In this document: in pieces, positions 39,762-49,140 of the stretch
Position numbering within the stretch: the first letter of the stretch is position 1
Layout of the letters: each line of letters begins with the position of its first letter
DNA from: Brenneria rubrifaciens
GTDB lineage: Bacteria > Pseudomonadota > Gammaproteobacteria > Enterobacterales > Enterobacteriaceae
Direction of reading: 5' to 3'
Assembly (NCBI RefSeq): GCF_005484945.1
Contig: NZ_CP034035.1
Span: forward strand, 1,860,001 to 1,924,000
Length of the DNA: 64,000 nt
Made by a program: the position numbers and the translations under genes
Notes under the pieces: model-generated
What the model was told of the DNA's origin: nothing
The model's input: the letters and a program-made list of their open reading frames with translations, nothing else
Databases searched by the model: none

Positions 39762-39952
39762 AAACCTGGCTCCTACTCTACATTGCTGATACTGCGACTG
39801 GGAATTTGTTTTTCGACCGGGCTGACCGCTAAGTGTTATCTGCTTACTATTTTTCACGCTGCAAAATAAAAAACTGCGGTTATGGTGGGCCTTTTCGCTA
39901 AAACCGTCAAATATTTGATTCGTTATGTGATTTAACGCACATATTGCATGGG

Positions 39953-40849
39953 TTAGTGCGCCAGCATAAGCCCGATCAGCGTCTGTGCGGCCGCGTTCAG
40001 CGGGCGGTGCCGGGCGGTAACCAGCCACACCTGCGTTGTGGCATCGTATTCGGCCAGTGACAAATACTTCACGCCATCGACGCGGATACGCACAAAAGAC
40101 GCGGGCAAAATGGAAACGCCAAGACCCGATGAAACCAGCCCGACAATCGTCATCGCCTCGCCCACTTCCTGAGTGATATACGGGCTGATGCCGTATCTTT
40201 TTAGTAGCGTCAGCGTTTCGTCGTAAAGCGCCGTCCCCACGGCGCGGGAGAAAAACACAAATGGCTCCGGCGCCAACTGTTTGATGCTGATGGGGTCACC
40301 CGTGGATTGTTTGGCCAGCGGATGTTCTTCATGCACAACCGCAACCAGCGCTTCATGCAGCAACAACTGATGTTCGAGCGCATCGGGCAAGGGATTATTG
40401 CGCATCACGCCCAGATCGAGCTTGCCATTCAGCAGCGGTTCGATTTGCTGCTTCGTATTCAACTCCATCATTTGAATATGGACTTCCGGGTAGGATTGCC
40501 GGAAATACAGTAGGCTGCGCGACACTTTTTTGATGAACGGCGCGGACGAGGTAAACCCGATCGTCAATTCTCCTATTTCGCCGCGCTGAAGACGTGAAGC
40601 GCGTTCGGCTGCCTGCTCGACCTGGTCGATAATAGTCCAGGCTTCTTTCAGAAACATGGCGCCTGCCGGCGTCAGGTGAACATTACGGTTGTTGCGTTCC
40701 AGCAATTTGGCGCCGATCTGCTCCTCCAGAATCTGGATTTGATGGCTAAGCGGTGGTTGCGAGATGTTCAGCCTTTCGGCGGCGCGACCAAAATGCAGCT
40801 CTTCTGCTACCGCGATGAAGTAGCGAAGGTGTCGAAGTTCGATATTCAT
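39953..40849 (-). CDS. ynfL: LysR-family regulator YnfL
   Basis: 298 residues. N-terminal winged HTH (LRYFIAVAEELHFGRAAERLNISQPPLS), linker helix, then a periplasmic-binding-protein-like effector domain (IGFTSSAPFIKKV, LDLGVMRNNP). Divergent from ynfM with a 112-bp gap, the classical LysR-target layout. The gap contains an A/T-rich palindromic patch near 40865-40890 that could be the operator. The inducer is unknown. Confidence 0.93.
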   Translation of the reverse strand: MNIELRHLRYFIAVAEELHFGRAAERLNISQPPLSHQIQILEEQIGAKLLERNNRNVHLTPAGAMFLKEAWTIIDQVEQAAERASRLQRGEIGELTIGFTSSAPFIKKVSRSLLYFRQSYPEVHIQMMELNTKQQIEPLLNGKLDLGVMRNNPLPDALEHQLLLHEALVAVVHEEHPLAKQSTGDPISIKQLAPEPFVFFSRAVGTALYDETLTLLKRYGISPYITQEVGEAMTIVGLVSSGLGVSILPASFVRIRVDGVKYLSLAEYDATTQVWLVTARHRPLNAAAQTLIGLMLAH

Positions 40850-40961
40850 ATCTTAAACGTCTTAATCATAACTATTAATATATTATACAGAACAATACCA
40901 CTCTTCTATGATCCCACTTTCTCTTCTCTCTTTTATTTGCCATGTCCAGTAAGGAATTATC

Positions 40962-42221
40962 TTGAGTAGCCTGCCATCTTCCGCGCCGGTGTCTGTTATT
41001 GACGATGCGGAATCACCTTCGAACTCCCCAAACTCAAACGGCAAAACTCCCTATATCAAACGCGGCACCCCGCAGTTTATGCGTGTCACGCTGGCGTTGT
41101 TCTCTGCCGGTCTGGCAACGTTCGCACTGCTCTACTGCATACAACCTTTGTTGCCCGTATTCTCGCACGATTTTTCCATTTCACCGGCGACCAGCAGCTT
41201 GGCGCTTTCGGTTTCCACCATAATGCTGGCCGTTGGTTTGCTGTTCACAGGTCCATTATCGGACACCATCGGGCGCAAGAACGTCATGGTAGTGTCACTG
41301 TTGCTGGCCTCGATTAGCACCCTAATTTGTGCGTTCATGACCAGTTGGCAAGGCGTTCTGATCATGCGGGCGATGATCGGATTATCACTCAGCGGCGTGG
41401 CGGCGGTTGCCATGAGCTATTTGAGCGAAGAGATTCATCCCAGCGTGTTAGCCTTTTCAATGGGGCTGTATATCAGCGGCAACTCGATTGGCGGGATGAG
41501 CGGCCGTCTGGTCAGCGGTGTATTGACCGACTATTTCCCCTGGCGGGTCGCCATTGGTGTGATCGGCGTGCTGGCGCTGATGGCGGCGCTGACTTTCTGG
41601 CGGATTTTACCTAAATCGCGTCATTTCCGACCGGGTTCGTTGCGTCCTAAAGCCCTGCTATTGAATGTCAAACTGCACTGGCATGATGCGGGGCTGCCAC
41701 TTCTGTTTTTACAGGGTTTTTTGCTGATGGGGTCGTTCGTTACCCTGTTCAATTACATTGGCTATCGACTGCTGGCCGCACCCTATTTGCTTAGCCAGGC
41801 GGTAGTGGGATTGCTGTCGCTCGTTTACCTTACAGGAAGTTATAGTTCACCCAAAGCAGGTACATTAACTTATCGTTTCGGGCGTGGCCCTGTGTTGAAT
41901 ATCGCCATTATTTTGATGCTGTTCGGACTGGGGCTTACCGCCTTAAACACGCTGGTCTTGATTTTTTGCGGCATGATGCTATTTGCCGCGGGTTTTTTTG
42001 CCGCTCACTCAGTGACCAGCAGTTGGGTTGGTCAGCGGGCGCGTCGGGCAAAGGGCCAGGCGTCTTCGATGTATCTGTTTTGCTATTACTTGGGTTCCAG
42101 TCTTGCCGGGACATTAGGCGGCATTTTCTGGCATTGGTTCGGCTGGTCTGGTATTACCCTTTTTTTAGGCTCATTGCTGTTACTCTCTTTACTGATTAGT
42201 TTTCGATTGAAACAGCTTTAA
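40962..42221 (+). CDS. ynfM: MFS transporter YnfM
   Basis: 419 residues, 12 predicted transmembrane helices. Motif A LSDTIGRKNVM lies after helix 2, a large central loop near residue 215, and SWVGQRARRAKGQASSMY in the second half. The start codon is TTG at 40962 with AAGGAATTATC upstream. Orthologues are proposed aromatic or arabinose-type exporters; the substrate is not settled. Likely controlled by the divergent ynfL. Confidence 0.92.
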   Translation: MSSLPSSAPVSVIDDAESPSNSPNSNGKTPYIKRGTPQFMRVTLALFSAGLATFALLYCIQPLLPVFSHDFSISPATSSLALSVSTIMLAVGLLFTGPLSDTIGRKNVMVVSLLLASISTLICAFMTSWQGVLIMRAMIGLSLSGVAAVAMSYLSEEIHPSVLAFSMGLYISGNSIGGMSGRLVSGVLTDYFPWRVAIGVIGVLALMAALTFWRILPKSRHFRPGSLRPKALLLNVKLHWHDAGLPLLFLQGFLLMGSFVTLFNYIGYRLLAAPYLLSQAVVGLLSLVYLTGSYSSPKAGTLTYRFGRGPVLNIAIILMLFGLGLTALNTLVLIFCGMMLFAAGFFAAHSVTSSWVGQRARRAKGQASSMYLFCYYLGSSLAGTLGGIFWHWFGWSGITLFLGSLLLLSLLISFRLKQL

Positions 42222-42539
42222 ATTCTTCACAAGAAGGGCCAGTCATAGAAATAAGTGCACTTATTATTTGAAAACACCACTGATGTGCCAAAAATAAAAA
42301 ATTATTTAAGCATGTTTAGCGGCTTCAGTGGTGAAGTCTGTAAGGCTGTTAATGCAGAGAAAGTAGTACATATTGGCATTAAAACCCGAAAACTACCGAA
42401 ATTGAAGTTTTGAATAAATAATCAGTTTTATCCAGTTGGTTATGTTGTCAATCATAACGCTTACAGATTGCCTCCCCGCCGTGCTGATAAACCCATAAGT
42501 ATATGCACTTTTGCTGATGTATCGGATTAGATGTATATT
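42222..42539. other. ynfM-tus intergenic gap
   Basis: About 320 bp without a gene, AT-rich. It separates ynfM from the Ter site and the tus promoter. rstAB, which precedes tus in E. coli, is missing here. No other feature was seen. Confidence 0.4.
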
Positions 42540-42562
42540 CATTAGTATGTTGTAACTAAATT
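42540..42562 (+). other. Replication terminus site (Ter) in the tus promoter
   Basis: The 17-bp core AGTATGTTGTAACTAAA (42544-42560) is identical to E. coli TerB, including the G at position 6 whose partner C flips into Tus. It lies 12 bp before the tus ATG, so Tus binding should also repress tus, as in E. coli. By the TerB orientation, forks moving from low to high coordinates are blocked. Confidence 0.93.
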
Positions 42563-42573
42563 GATGACCTATT

Positions 42574-43503
42574 ATGGATCTTTATTCGCTGATTGACCGC
42601 ATGAACCTGTGCTTTGGTTCGCTGGAGAAGAAACTGGCGCGAATGCAGGAATTGTTCTCATCTTTCCGGTTTGTAGCCGGCCGAGTCTACTCCCTGCCTG
42701 ATATAGAAAAAGGCTCTGAACACGATGCCATTGAGCAAATTTTTGTCACTCAGCATGTCGGACAAGCAGCCCTCGACAGAGGACTGGCGCATTTTCAACG
42801 TCTGTTCATCCACCACTATCCCGAAACAATCAGCAGCAAAGCCGCAGTTCGCTTACCTGGCGCCCTGTGCTTTTCCGTTGATCAGGATGAGTATCGTCTG
42901 GCGAATCAACTGATTATTGATATCAACAGGCTAAAAAAAGATCTGGAGCGGATCATCACGGTTGAATCCGGGTTGGCGCCGGAACAACGCTTTGAGTTTG
43001 TGCATACGCACTTGCGCGGTTTAATTACGCTGAGCGCTTACCGTTCGCTGATGTTGCTCACCAATCCGACCTCCGTACGTTTTGGATGGGCTAACAAGCA
43101 TATTATTAAAAACATGCACCGCGCCGAACTGCTGGAAAAACTGGGAAAAAGCCTGAAAGCAGAGCGCGGTTTGGCTCCCTATAGCAAAGAACAGTGGGCT
43201 GAGTTGGTGGAACAGGAAATCGACGCGGTATTGCGTTTGCCGCAACACGCGAAACTGAAGATCAAGCGCCCGGTCAAAGTTCAGCCGATCGCCCGTGTCT
43301 GGTATGCCGAGCAGCAGAAGCAGGTGCAACACCCCTGCCCGTCCCCGCTATTGGTCTTGATCCAGCAGGAAACCGGCAACAGTATTCCAATTATCGGCGA
43401 GCTAAACCCTTACGATGCCAATAACATCAAACATAAGCATAAGCCACAGGCTGCGCCACTACGTTTGCTAATCCCGCGTTTGCATCTTTATACCGACAGC
43501 TAA
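42574..43503 (+). CDS. tus: DNA replication terminus site-binding protein Tus
   Basis: 309 residues, the standard length. It binds Ter sites and stops DnaB-led forks in one orientation. The interdomain DNA-binding strands are recognisable in LKIKRPVKVQPIARVWYAEQQKQ and the C-terminal NIKHKHKPQAAPLRLLIPRLH. The N-terminal helical part carries AAVRLPGALCF. It is next to fumC, as in E. coli. Confidence 0.97.
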   Translation: MDLYSLIDRMNLCFGSLEKKLARMQELFSSFRFVAGRVYSLPDIEKGSEHDAIEQIFVTQHVGQAALDRGLAHFQRLFIHHYPETISSKAAVRLPGALCFSVDQDEYRLANQLIIDINRLKKDLERIITVESGLAPEQRFEFVHTHLRGLITLSAYRSLMLLTNPTSVRFGWANKHIIKNMHRAELLEKLGKSLKAERGLAPYSKEQWAELVEQEIDAVLRLPQHAKLKIKRPVKVQPIARVWYAEQQKQVQHPCPSPLLVLIQQETGNSIPIIGELNPYDANNIKHKHKPQAAPLRLLIPRLHLYTDS

Positions 43504-43510
43504 AACAAAC

Positions 43511-43536
43511 AGCCTGCTGGCGTGAACCAGCAGGCT
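43511..43536. terminator. Bidirectional terminator between tus and fumC
   Basis: AGCCTGCTGG-CGTGAA-CCAGCAGGCT: 10-bp perfect stem 7 bp after tus and 28 bp beyond the fumC stop, with a short T/A-rich flank. Confidence 0.75.
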
Positions 43537-43564
43537 TATCATTAATATAATGATTCTAAATGAT

Positions 43565-44962
43565 TTATGCTTTCAAACTCCCGACCATATCCTGAGGTCT
43601 GACCCATTCGTCAAATTGCGCTTCCGTGAGATACCCCAGCTTCAGCGCCGAAGCTTTTAACGTCAAACCTTCTTTATGGGCTTTTTTGGCGATTTCAGCC
43701 GCTTTGTCATAGCCGATATGCGTATTCAGCGCCGTTACCAGCATCAATGACTCATTCAATAGTTGATCAATTCGCTCGCGATTCGGCTCAATACCGATTG
43801 CACAATGCTCATTGAAACTCTTCATCCCATCCGCCAACAGGCGAATGGATTGCAGGAAATTATGAATCACCATCGGGCGATACACATTAAGCTCAAAATT
43901 ACCCGAGGCGCCGCCCATGTTGACGGCGACATCATTTCCCATGACCTGACAACACAGCATGGTCATCGCTTCACACTGCGTCGGGTTCACTTTACCCGGC
44001 ATGATGGAGCTGCCCGGCTCATTTTCAGGAATGCTCAGTTCGCCAATCCCGCAGCGTGGCCCCGATGCCAACCAGCGCACATCGTTTGCGATTTTCATTA
44101 GTGACGCCGCCAGCCCTTTCAGCGCGCCGTGTCCGTGAACCAGCGCATCGCAGGTGCCTAACGACTCGAATTTGTTCGGCGAAGTGACAAATGGCTGTCC
44201 GGTCAACGCCGCCAGTTCAGCCGCCACCCGCACCGCATACTCAGGATGGGTATTCAGACCGGTTCCCACCGCGGTGCCGCCCAGCGCCAGTTCGCAAATA
44301 TGCGGAACGCTGTTTTCAATATGCTTCAGGTTCTGCTGCAACATCGCCGCCCAACCAGAAATTTCCTGTCCCAGCGTCAGTGGCGTGGCATCCTGCAAAT
44401 GGGTTCGCCCTATCTTCACAATGTCCTTGAACCGATCGGCTTTCGACGCCAACGTTTGATGCAGTTCCTTCAATTCAGGGATCAAGTGCTCGTTGATGGC
44501 GATAACGGCCGCAACATGCATCGCGGTAGGAAAAACATCGTTGGAGCTTTGGCTTTTATTTACGTCATCATTAGGGTGAACCAACCTGCTGTTTCCGCGC
44601 TCGCCGCCTAATAACTCGCTGGCGCGGTTGGCCAGCACTTCATTCATGTTCATGTTACTCTGCGTGCCGGAGCCGGTTTGCCAGATAGCCAAAGGAAATT
44701 CGCCCGGGTGTTTCCCCGCCAATACTTCATCAGCAGCCTGAACAATGGCGTGGCCCCTCTCGGCAGGCAATAAATTTAAATCCATGTTGACACTGGCGGC
44801 AGCCCGTTTCGTCTGTGCCAGCGCATCAATCAACGCCCGTGGCATTTTCTCTTCGGAAATGCGGAAATGTTCCAGTGAGCGTTGCGTCTGAGCCCCCCAC
44901 AGACAATCGGCGGGCACATCAATCGGTCCCATCGAGTCTTTTTCAATACGCGTGGTTGTCAT
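43565..44962 (-). CDS. fumC: Fumarate hydratase, class II
   Basis: Oxygen-stable, iron-independent fumarase interconverting fumarate and malate. It has 465 residues. The superfamily signature [16 protein letters not shown] holds the catalytic serine; [14 protein letters not shown] and [15 protein letters not shown] form the other active-site regions. GAGAAAGGGTAATGACA leads to the ATG. In E. coli it is induced by SoxRS and complements iron-sulphur fumarases under oxidative stress. fumA is not adjacent here. Divergent from manA. Confidence 0.98.
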   Translation of the reverse strand: MTTTRIEKDSMGPIDVPADCLWGAQTQRSLEHFRISEEKMPRALIDALAQTKRAAASVNMDLNLLPAERGHAIVQAADEVLAGKHPGEFPLAIWQTGSGTQSNMNMNEVLANRASELLGGERGNSRLVHPNDDVNKSQSSNDVFPTAMHVAAVIAINEHLIPELKELHQTLASKADRFKDIVKIGRTHLQDATPLTLGQEISGWAAMLQQNLKHIENSVPHICELALGGTAVGTGLNTHPEYAVRVAAELAALTGQPFVTSPNKFESLGTCDALVHGHGALKGLAASLMKIANDVRWLASGPRCGIGELSIPENEPGSSIMPGKVNPTQCEAMTMLCCQVMGNDVAVNMGGASGNFELNVYRPMVIHNFLQSIRLLADGMKSFNEHCAIGIEPNRERIDQLLNESLMLVTALNTHIGYDKAAEIAKKAHKEGLTLKASALKLGYLTEAQFDEWVRPQDMVGSLKA

Positions 44963-45138
44963 TACCCTTTCTCCTTAACATTCAAAATATGGGATATTCA
45001 CTCTCTGGAATAGTGGCATACAAAACATTACCATGATGTGAGCCGATACAGCGTATTCACTACCGACTCATTTATTAAGTAATGTAATCATCTTACCTAT
45101 ATCAATTCGCGCGTTTTTTATAACCGCATGGAGCCAAT

Positions 45139-46311
45139 ATGCAAAAAATGCTCAACCGCGTCCAGCACTATGCCTGGGGCAGCAAACGCGCTTTAACTGA
45201 GCTATATGCAATTGATAACCCGAATGACTTACCTATGGCAGAGTTGTGGATGGGCGCCCATCCGAAAAGCAGTTCTTGCATTATTGATGAAAATGGTCAC
45301 GAACATAATCTGCGGGATTTTATCGCCGAAGATTTACCCACTCACCTTGGCGCGGCAATCGCACAGCGTTTTGGCGAACTCCCCTTCCTGTTTAAAGTGC
45401 TATGCGCGGAACAACCGCTGTCCATTCAGGTTCACCCCAGTAAATCAGCCGCAGAACGCGGTTTTGCCAAAGAAAATGCCGCCGGGATCGCACTGGATGC
45501 CGCAGAAAGAAACTATAAAGACGCCAACCACAAGCCCGAATTAGTCTTCGCTCTGACGTCCTTTCAGGCCATGAATGGTTTTCGGGAATTATCTGAAATT
45601 GCCGAGCTGTTAAAGCCCGTTGCCGGCGCCCATCCATCCATTACGGCGTTTTTACAACAGCCAGACAGCAACAATCTCGCCAGACTGTTTGCCAACCTGC
45701 TGAGTATGGATGGCGATCAGAAAAGCCGGGCGCTGGCTGTCCTAAAAGCGGCGTTGAACTGTCGGCAGGACGAACCCTGGTCCACCATTCGCGAGATCAC
45801 CCGGTTTTACCCGGATGACAGCGGCCTGTTTTCTCCTCTGCTGATGAACGTTATGACTCTGCAACCCGGGCAGGCGATGTTTTTATATGCGCAGACGCCT
45901 CATGCCTACCTTAAAGGCGTGGCGCTGGAGGTCATGGCCAACTCGGATAACGTGTTACGGGCAGGATTAACGCCGAAGTATATTGATATCCCTGAACTGT
46001 TGAATAACGTTAAATTTGAAGCAAAACCAGCCTCTCAACTATTGACTGCCCCCATCGAACAGGGAAATGAACTAGACTTTCCCATTCCTGTTGATGATTT
46101 TGCCTTTTCACTGCATAACCTGAGTGATGAGGCGCAAACGCTCAAGCAAAACAGCGCCGCGATTGTTTTCTGCGTTGATGGCAAGGCGCTGCTGCAAAAA
46201 AATAATCAGCAGATCAGGCTTGACGCTGGAGAGTCCTGCTTTGTTTCCGCCAATGAATCTCCATTAAGCGTTCAGGGACAAGGGCGTATCGCCCGCGTGT
46301 TTAATCGGTAA
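45139..46311 (+). CDS. manA: Mannose-6-phosphate isomerase, class I
   Basis: Zinc enzyme interconverting mannose 6-phosphate and fructose 6-phosphate, 390 residues. Zinc ligands are visible in LSIQVHPSKSAAERGF (Gln, His), NHKPEL (Glu) and YAQTPHAYLKG (His). The catalytic Arg lies in VLRAGLTPKYID. GGAGCCAAT precedes ATG. It supplies GDP-mannose precursors and allows growth on mannose. Confidence 0.97.
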   Translation: MQKMLNRVQHYAWGSKRALTELYAIDNPNDLPMAELWMGAHPKSSSCIIDENGHEHNLRDFIAEDLPTHLGAAIAQRFGELPFLFKVLCAEQPLSIQVHPSKSAAERGFAKENAAGIALDAAERNYKDANHKPELVFALTSFQAMNGFRELSEIAELLKPVAGAHPSITAFLQQPDSNNLARLFANLLSMDGDQKSRALAVLKAALNCRQDEPWSTIREITRFYPDDSGLFSPLLMNVMTLQPGQAMFLYAQTPHAYLKGVALEVMANSDNVLRAGLTPKYIDIPELLNNVKFEAKPASQLLTAPIEQGNELDFPIPVDDFAFSLHNLSDEAQTLKQNSAAIVFCVDGKALLQKNNQQIRLDAGESCFVSANESPLSVQGQGRIARVFNR

Positions 46312-46376
46312 AATCCGGTCATCCCCTTAAGCCCCATGACAGAGGGCGTAATTTTTTTAATCAAGGATAAATTAAA

Positions 46377-47933
46377 ATGAAGAAGTCGTTCGTTGCCGCT
46401 GGCGTTATTATTGCTCTGGGAGTCGTCTGGACCGGCGCTTCCTGGTACACAGGTAAACAATTGGCGCAACAGCTAGATGGTTTTACCGATACCCTTAATA
46501 TGCAACTGAAAAAGGACTATCCTGACTCGGGACTCAAAATTGTTTACCGCGACTACCAAGGGGGCGTGTTCACCAGCAAACTGTCTTATGTTCTGCAAGC
46601 CGATGGTTCGAACGAAGATCAGCAGATCCTTGCGCCTGGCGAGGAACTGGTATTCAATGAAATCGTCTCCCACGGGCCTTTCCCGCTGGCCCAGCTCAAA
46701 AAATTCAATCTGGCTCCGGCAATGGCCTCGGTGCACAGTGAACTGGCCAACACGACTGCCGTCAAATCCTTGTTTGATTTAACCAAAGGCGAACCCTTCT
46801 TCACTTCGGAAACGCGGCTCGCCTACAACGGCGATACCCAATCTGTCGTCAAGCTGCTTCCTCTGGAGATAGCAGAAAATGATCAGAAATTCGCATTCAG
46901 CGGTACAGAATTGCTGCTTGATATCGGTCGCGATTTAGGCAGCAACAAGCTGGAAGGCAGCATCAGCAACCTGATGAGTGAAAAGAAAAATCCCTGGGGT
47001 GAAACTGAAAAACTCGTTGTGAATGATATCACGCTGAAGGGCAACAATCAGAAAGGCAGATTTGATCTCAATTTGGGCGATGCGGCGCTTTCCGTCAAAT
47101 CAGTCAGCTTTACGGTCGAAGGTGGTGACACCGTCACGTTAAATAATGCCTCTCTGCAAACCAGCGTAACGGAAGATGACAAAAATCTGGCGGCTAAACT
47201 GGCGCTGGCGCTGGAATCCCTGAACATAGGCGACCGCAACCTCGGCTCCGGCAAGGTAAATATGTCTGTCTCGCAACTTGATGGCGAAGGCGCAAGACAG
47301 TTCGCAACCGGGTATCAGCGTAACGTTCAACAAATTCTGAAAAATTCTGAAGGTAAGGACCCGGCAACCTTTCAGCACGAGATAACCATGACCTTTCTGC
47401 AATACCTGCCGCAGTTACTGAAAGGAAACCCGAATATCACCGTCTCCCCCGTCAGTTGGAAAAACAGCAAAGGAGAAGGAACATTCACCCTTACGCTGGA
47501 TCTAACCGATCCGTTGCAAAATAGTGCGAAGGCAACCGATCCCAATGCGTCAGATGAAGAAAAAATCATTCTTCAATCGGTGAAAAAGATTGATGCCAAA
47601 TTGAATGTACCGTTACCCATGCTGGCGGAGTTGATGGTTCAGGCCGGGCCGCAGCCTGCCAACGAGGAAGAGAAGAAACAAGCGACCGCTATGGCACGGC
47701 AGCAGGCGCAGATGATGGCGAGCATTGGTCAGATGAACCAGATCTCCGTTACCAAAGACAACGCCATCATCAGTTCGCTGCAATACGCTGACGGTCAGGT
47801 TGACTTCAACGGTAATAAAATGCCGCTGGCCAATTTTATCGCGCCGTTTGTCGGCTTACCGGACGAAAGTGGGGAAGCGCCGCAGCCCAATGCCCAACAG
47901 GAACCGGCGATCATTACGCCCCCTGCGCAATAA
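46377..47933 (+). CDS. ydgA: DUF945 protein YdgA
   Basis: 518 residues. An N-terminal membrane anchor (about 5-22, FVAAGVIIALGVVWTGASWY) is followed by a large periplasmic beta-rich domain with YRDYQGGVFTSKLSYVLQ, typical of YdgA/DUF945. A helical Gln/Ala/Met-rich part (AMARQQAQMMAS) and a Pro-rich tail close it. The function is unknown; the E. coli protein is reported in the inner membrane. It follows manA by 65 bp, as in E. coli. Confidence 0.94.
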   Translation: MKKSFVAAGVIIALGVVWTGASWYTGKQLAQQLDGFTDTLNMQLKKDYPDSGLKIVYRDYQGGVFTSKLSYVLQADGSNEDQQILAPGEELVFNEIVSHGPFPLAQLKKFNLAPAMASVHSELANTTAVKSLFDLTKGEPFFTSETRLAYNGDTQSVVKLLPLEIAENDQKFAFSGTELLLDIGRDLGSNKLEGSISNLMSEKKNPWGETEKLVVNDITLKGNNQKGRFDLNLGDAALSVKSVSFTVEGGDTVTLNNASLQTSVTEDDKNLAAKLALALESLNIGDRNLGSGKVNMSVSQLDGEGARQFATGYQRNVQQILKNSEGKDPATFQHEITMTFLQYLPQLLKGNPNITVSPVSWKNSKGEGTFTLTLDLTDPLQNSAKATDPNASDEEKIILQSVKKIDAKLNVPLPMLAELMVQAGPQPANEEEKKQATAMARQQAQMMASIGQMNQISVTKDNAIISSLQYADGQVDFNGNKMPLANFIAPFVGLPDESGEAPQPNAQQEPAIITPPAQ

Positions 47934-47954
47934 TACCCAAATCGTAAAATAACA

Positions 47955-48017
47955 GCGCAGGCATTCCCGGCGGGCGGAATAGGCTCCCGCCGGGACTTTC
48001 CCCTGCTCTGCCTGCGC
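47955..48017 (+). other. Nested hairpins between ydgA and the BASS transporter
   Basis: Outer arms GCGCAGGCA (47955-47963) and TGCCTGCGC (48009-48017) enclose an inner perfect stem TCCCGGCGGG (47965-47974) / CCCGCCGGGA (47986-47995). The structure ends 27 bp before the next ATG and has no U-run, so it may lie in the 5' leader of the transporter mRNA. Confidence 0.55.
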
Positions 48018-48044
48018 CGTTTTTTCCCCGCCGAGAGACTCAAC

Positions 48045-49001
48045 ATGCACGCACTCAAAACCTTCATGGAAACACACCAGACGGCGATCTATTTTAGCGC
48101 AGTGCTCCTTGCCGGGCCGACGGCACAGATCTTCCCCGGCGCAACCCCATTGGCTGCCGCCATCAATCCGGCTCTCGCCTTAATGCTGTTTGTCACTTTT
48201 TTACAGGTGCCGATGACGGCGCTGGGGAAAAGCGTTACCCAACTGCGTTTTCTTGCCGCGCTGCTCTGCGCGAATTTTATTGCCATCCCCTTGTTTATTG
48301 CTGGTTTACTTCCTTTCTTGCCTGACGACCCGGTTATCCGGTTCGGTATGCTGTTGGTATTGCTTGCTCCCTGCATTGATTATGTTGTGACATTTTCTCA
48401 AATCGGCCGCGCCGACGCGTCGCGCCTGCTGGCTGCCACGCCCGTTTTGTTACTGGTTCAAATGCTGGCGCTACCGCTTTACCTCGGCCTCTTTCTCAAC
48501 CAGGAAGCCGCGGCATCCATTCATTTCACGCCGTTTTTGCACGCCTTTATCTGGCTGATTGCCATTCCGCTGCTGATGGCGGCAACCATTCAGTGGGGAA
48601 GCGCACGCAATCAGACGGTGAAAACCGCGGCTGAAGTCTTGTCATTTTTCCCCGTTCCGGCGACGGCACTGGTGTTATTTGTAGTCGTGGCCGCCGTCAC
48701 GCCTCAGCTTCAAAGCGCATGGCGTTCGGTGTTGACGGTGCTGCCTTTCTATATATTCTTCGCTATCGTCGCGCCTGCTTTGGGCTGGATGATCGGCAGG
48801 TTATTTCGCCTTGATGCACCCGGCGGCCGGGCGGTCGCCTTCAGCGCGGCAACCAGAAACTCGCTGGTCGTACTGCCCCTGGCGTTGGCAATGCCGGGGG
48901 CGACCGCGCTATTACCCGCCATCATCGTCAGTCAGACGTTGGTCGAATTGCTCAGCGAACTGATTTATATCCGAATTATTCCCAGACTCAAGACGGGATG
49001 A
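48045..49001 (+). CDS. BASS/ACR3-type membrane transporter
   Basis: 318 residues, 9-10 predicted transmembrane helices. LLAPCIDYVVTFSQIGRAD resembles the conserved cysteine-containing helix of ACR3 arsenite exporters, and the pattern fits the bile acid:sodium symporter superfamily. The usual annotation is arsenic resistance protein. No arsR or arsC is nearby, so arsenite export is doubtful; uptake or export of a small organic anion is equally possible. It lies between ydgA and add. Confidence 0.82.
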   Translation: MHALKTFMETHQTAIYFSAVLLAGPTAQIFPGATPLAAAINPALALMLFVTFLQVPMTALGKSVTQLRFLAALLCANFIAIPLFIAGLLPFLPDDPVIRFGMLLVLLAPCIDYVVTFSQIGRADASRLLAATPVLLLVQMLALPLYLGLFLNQEAAASIHFTPFLHAFIWLIAIPLLMAATIQWGSARNQTVKTAAEVLSFFPVPATALVLFVVVAAVTPQLQSAWRSVLTVLPFYIFFAIVAPALGWMIGRLFRLDAPGGRAVAFSAATRNSLVVLPLALAMPGATALLPAIIVSQTLVELLSELIYIRIIPRLKTG

Positions 49002-49140
49002 AAATTAACCGCTCCACGTTTTTAAGCGCAGGCAGGTAAAAAACTGACTTTTCCTGGCAATCATTGGCTATTTGCCCCGCTTTCTTTTTATACTTTATTG
49101 CACTTAACGGACGACTGGCAGATTTTGCAAAGAGTACATC

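Noticed and set aside
39762..40028. Longer mlc protein starting at ATG 40028
   Set aside because: It would overlap ynfL and add 89 non-homologous residues; GTG 39761 fits the family length.
45085..45138. Mlc operator before manA
   Set aside because: Only one half resembles an Mlc site (AATTCGC); the other arm lacks GCGAAAT, so I do not list it.
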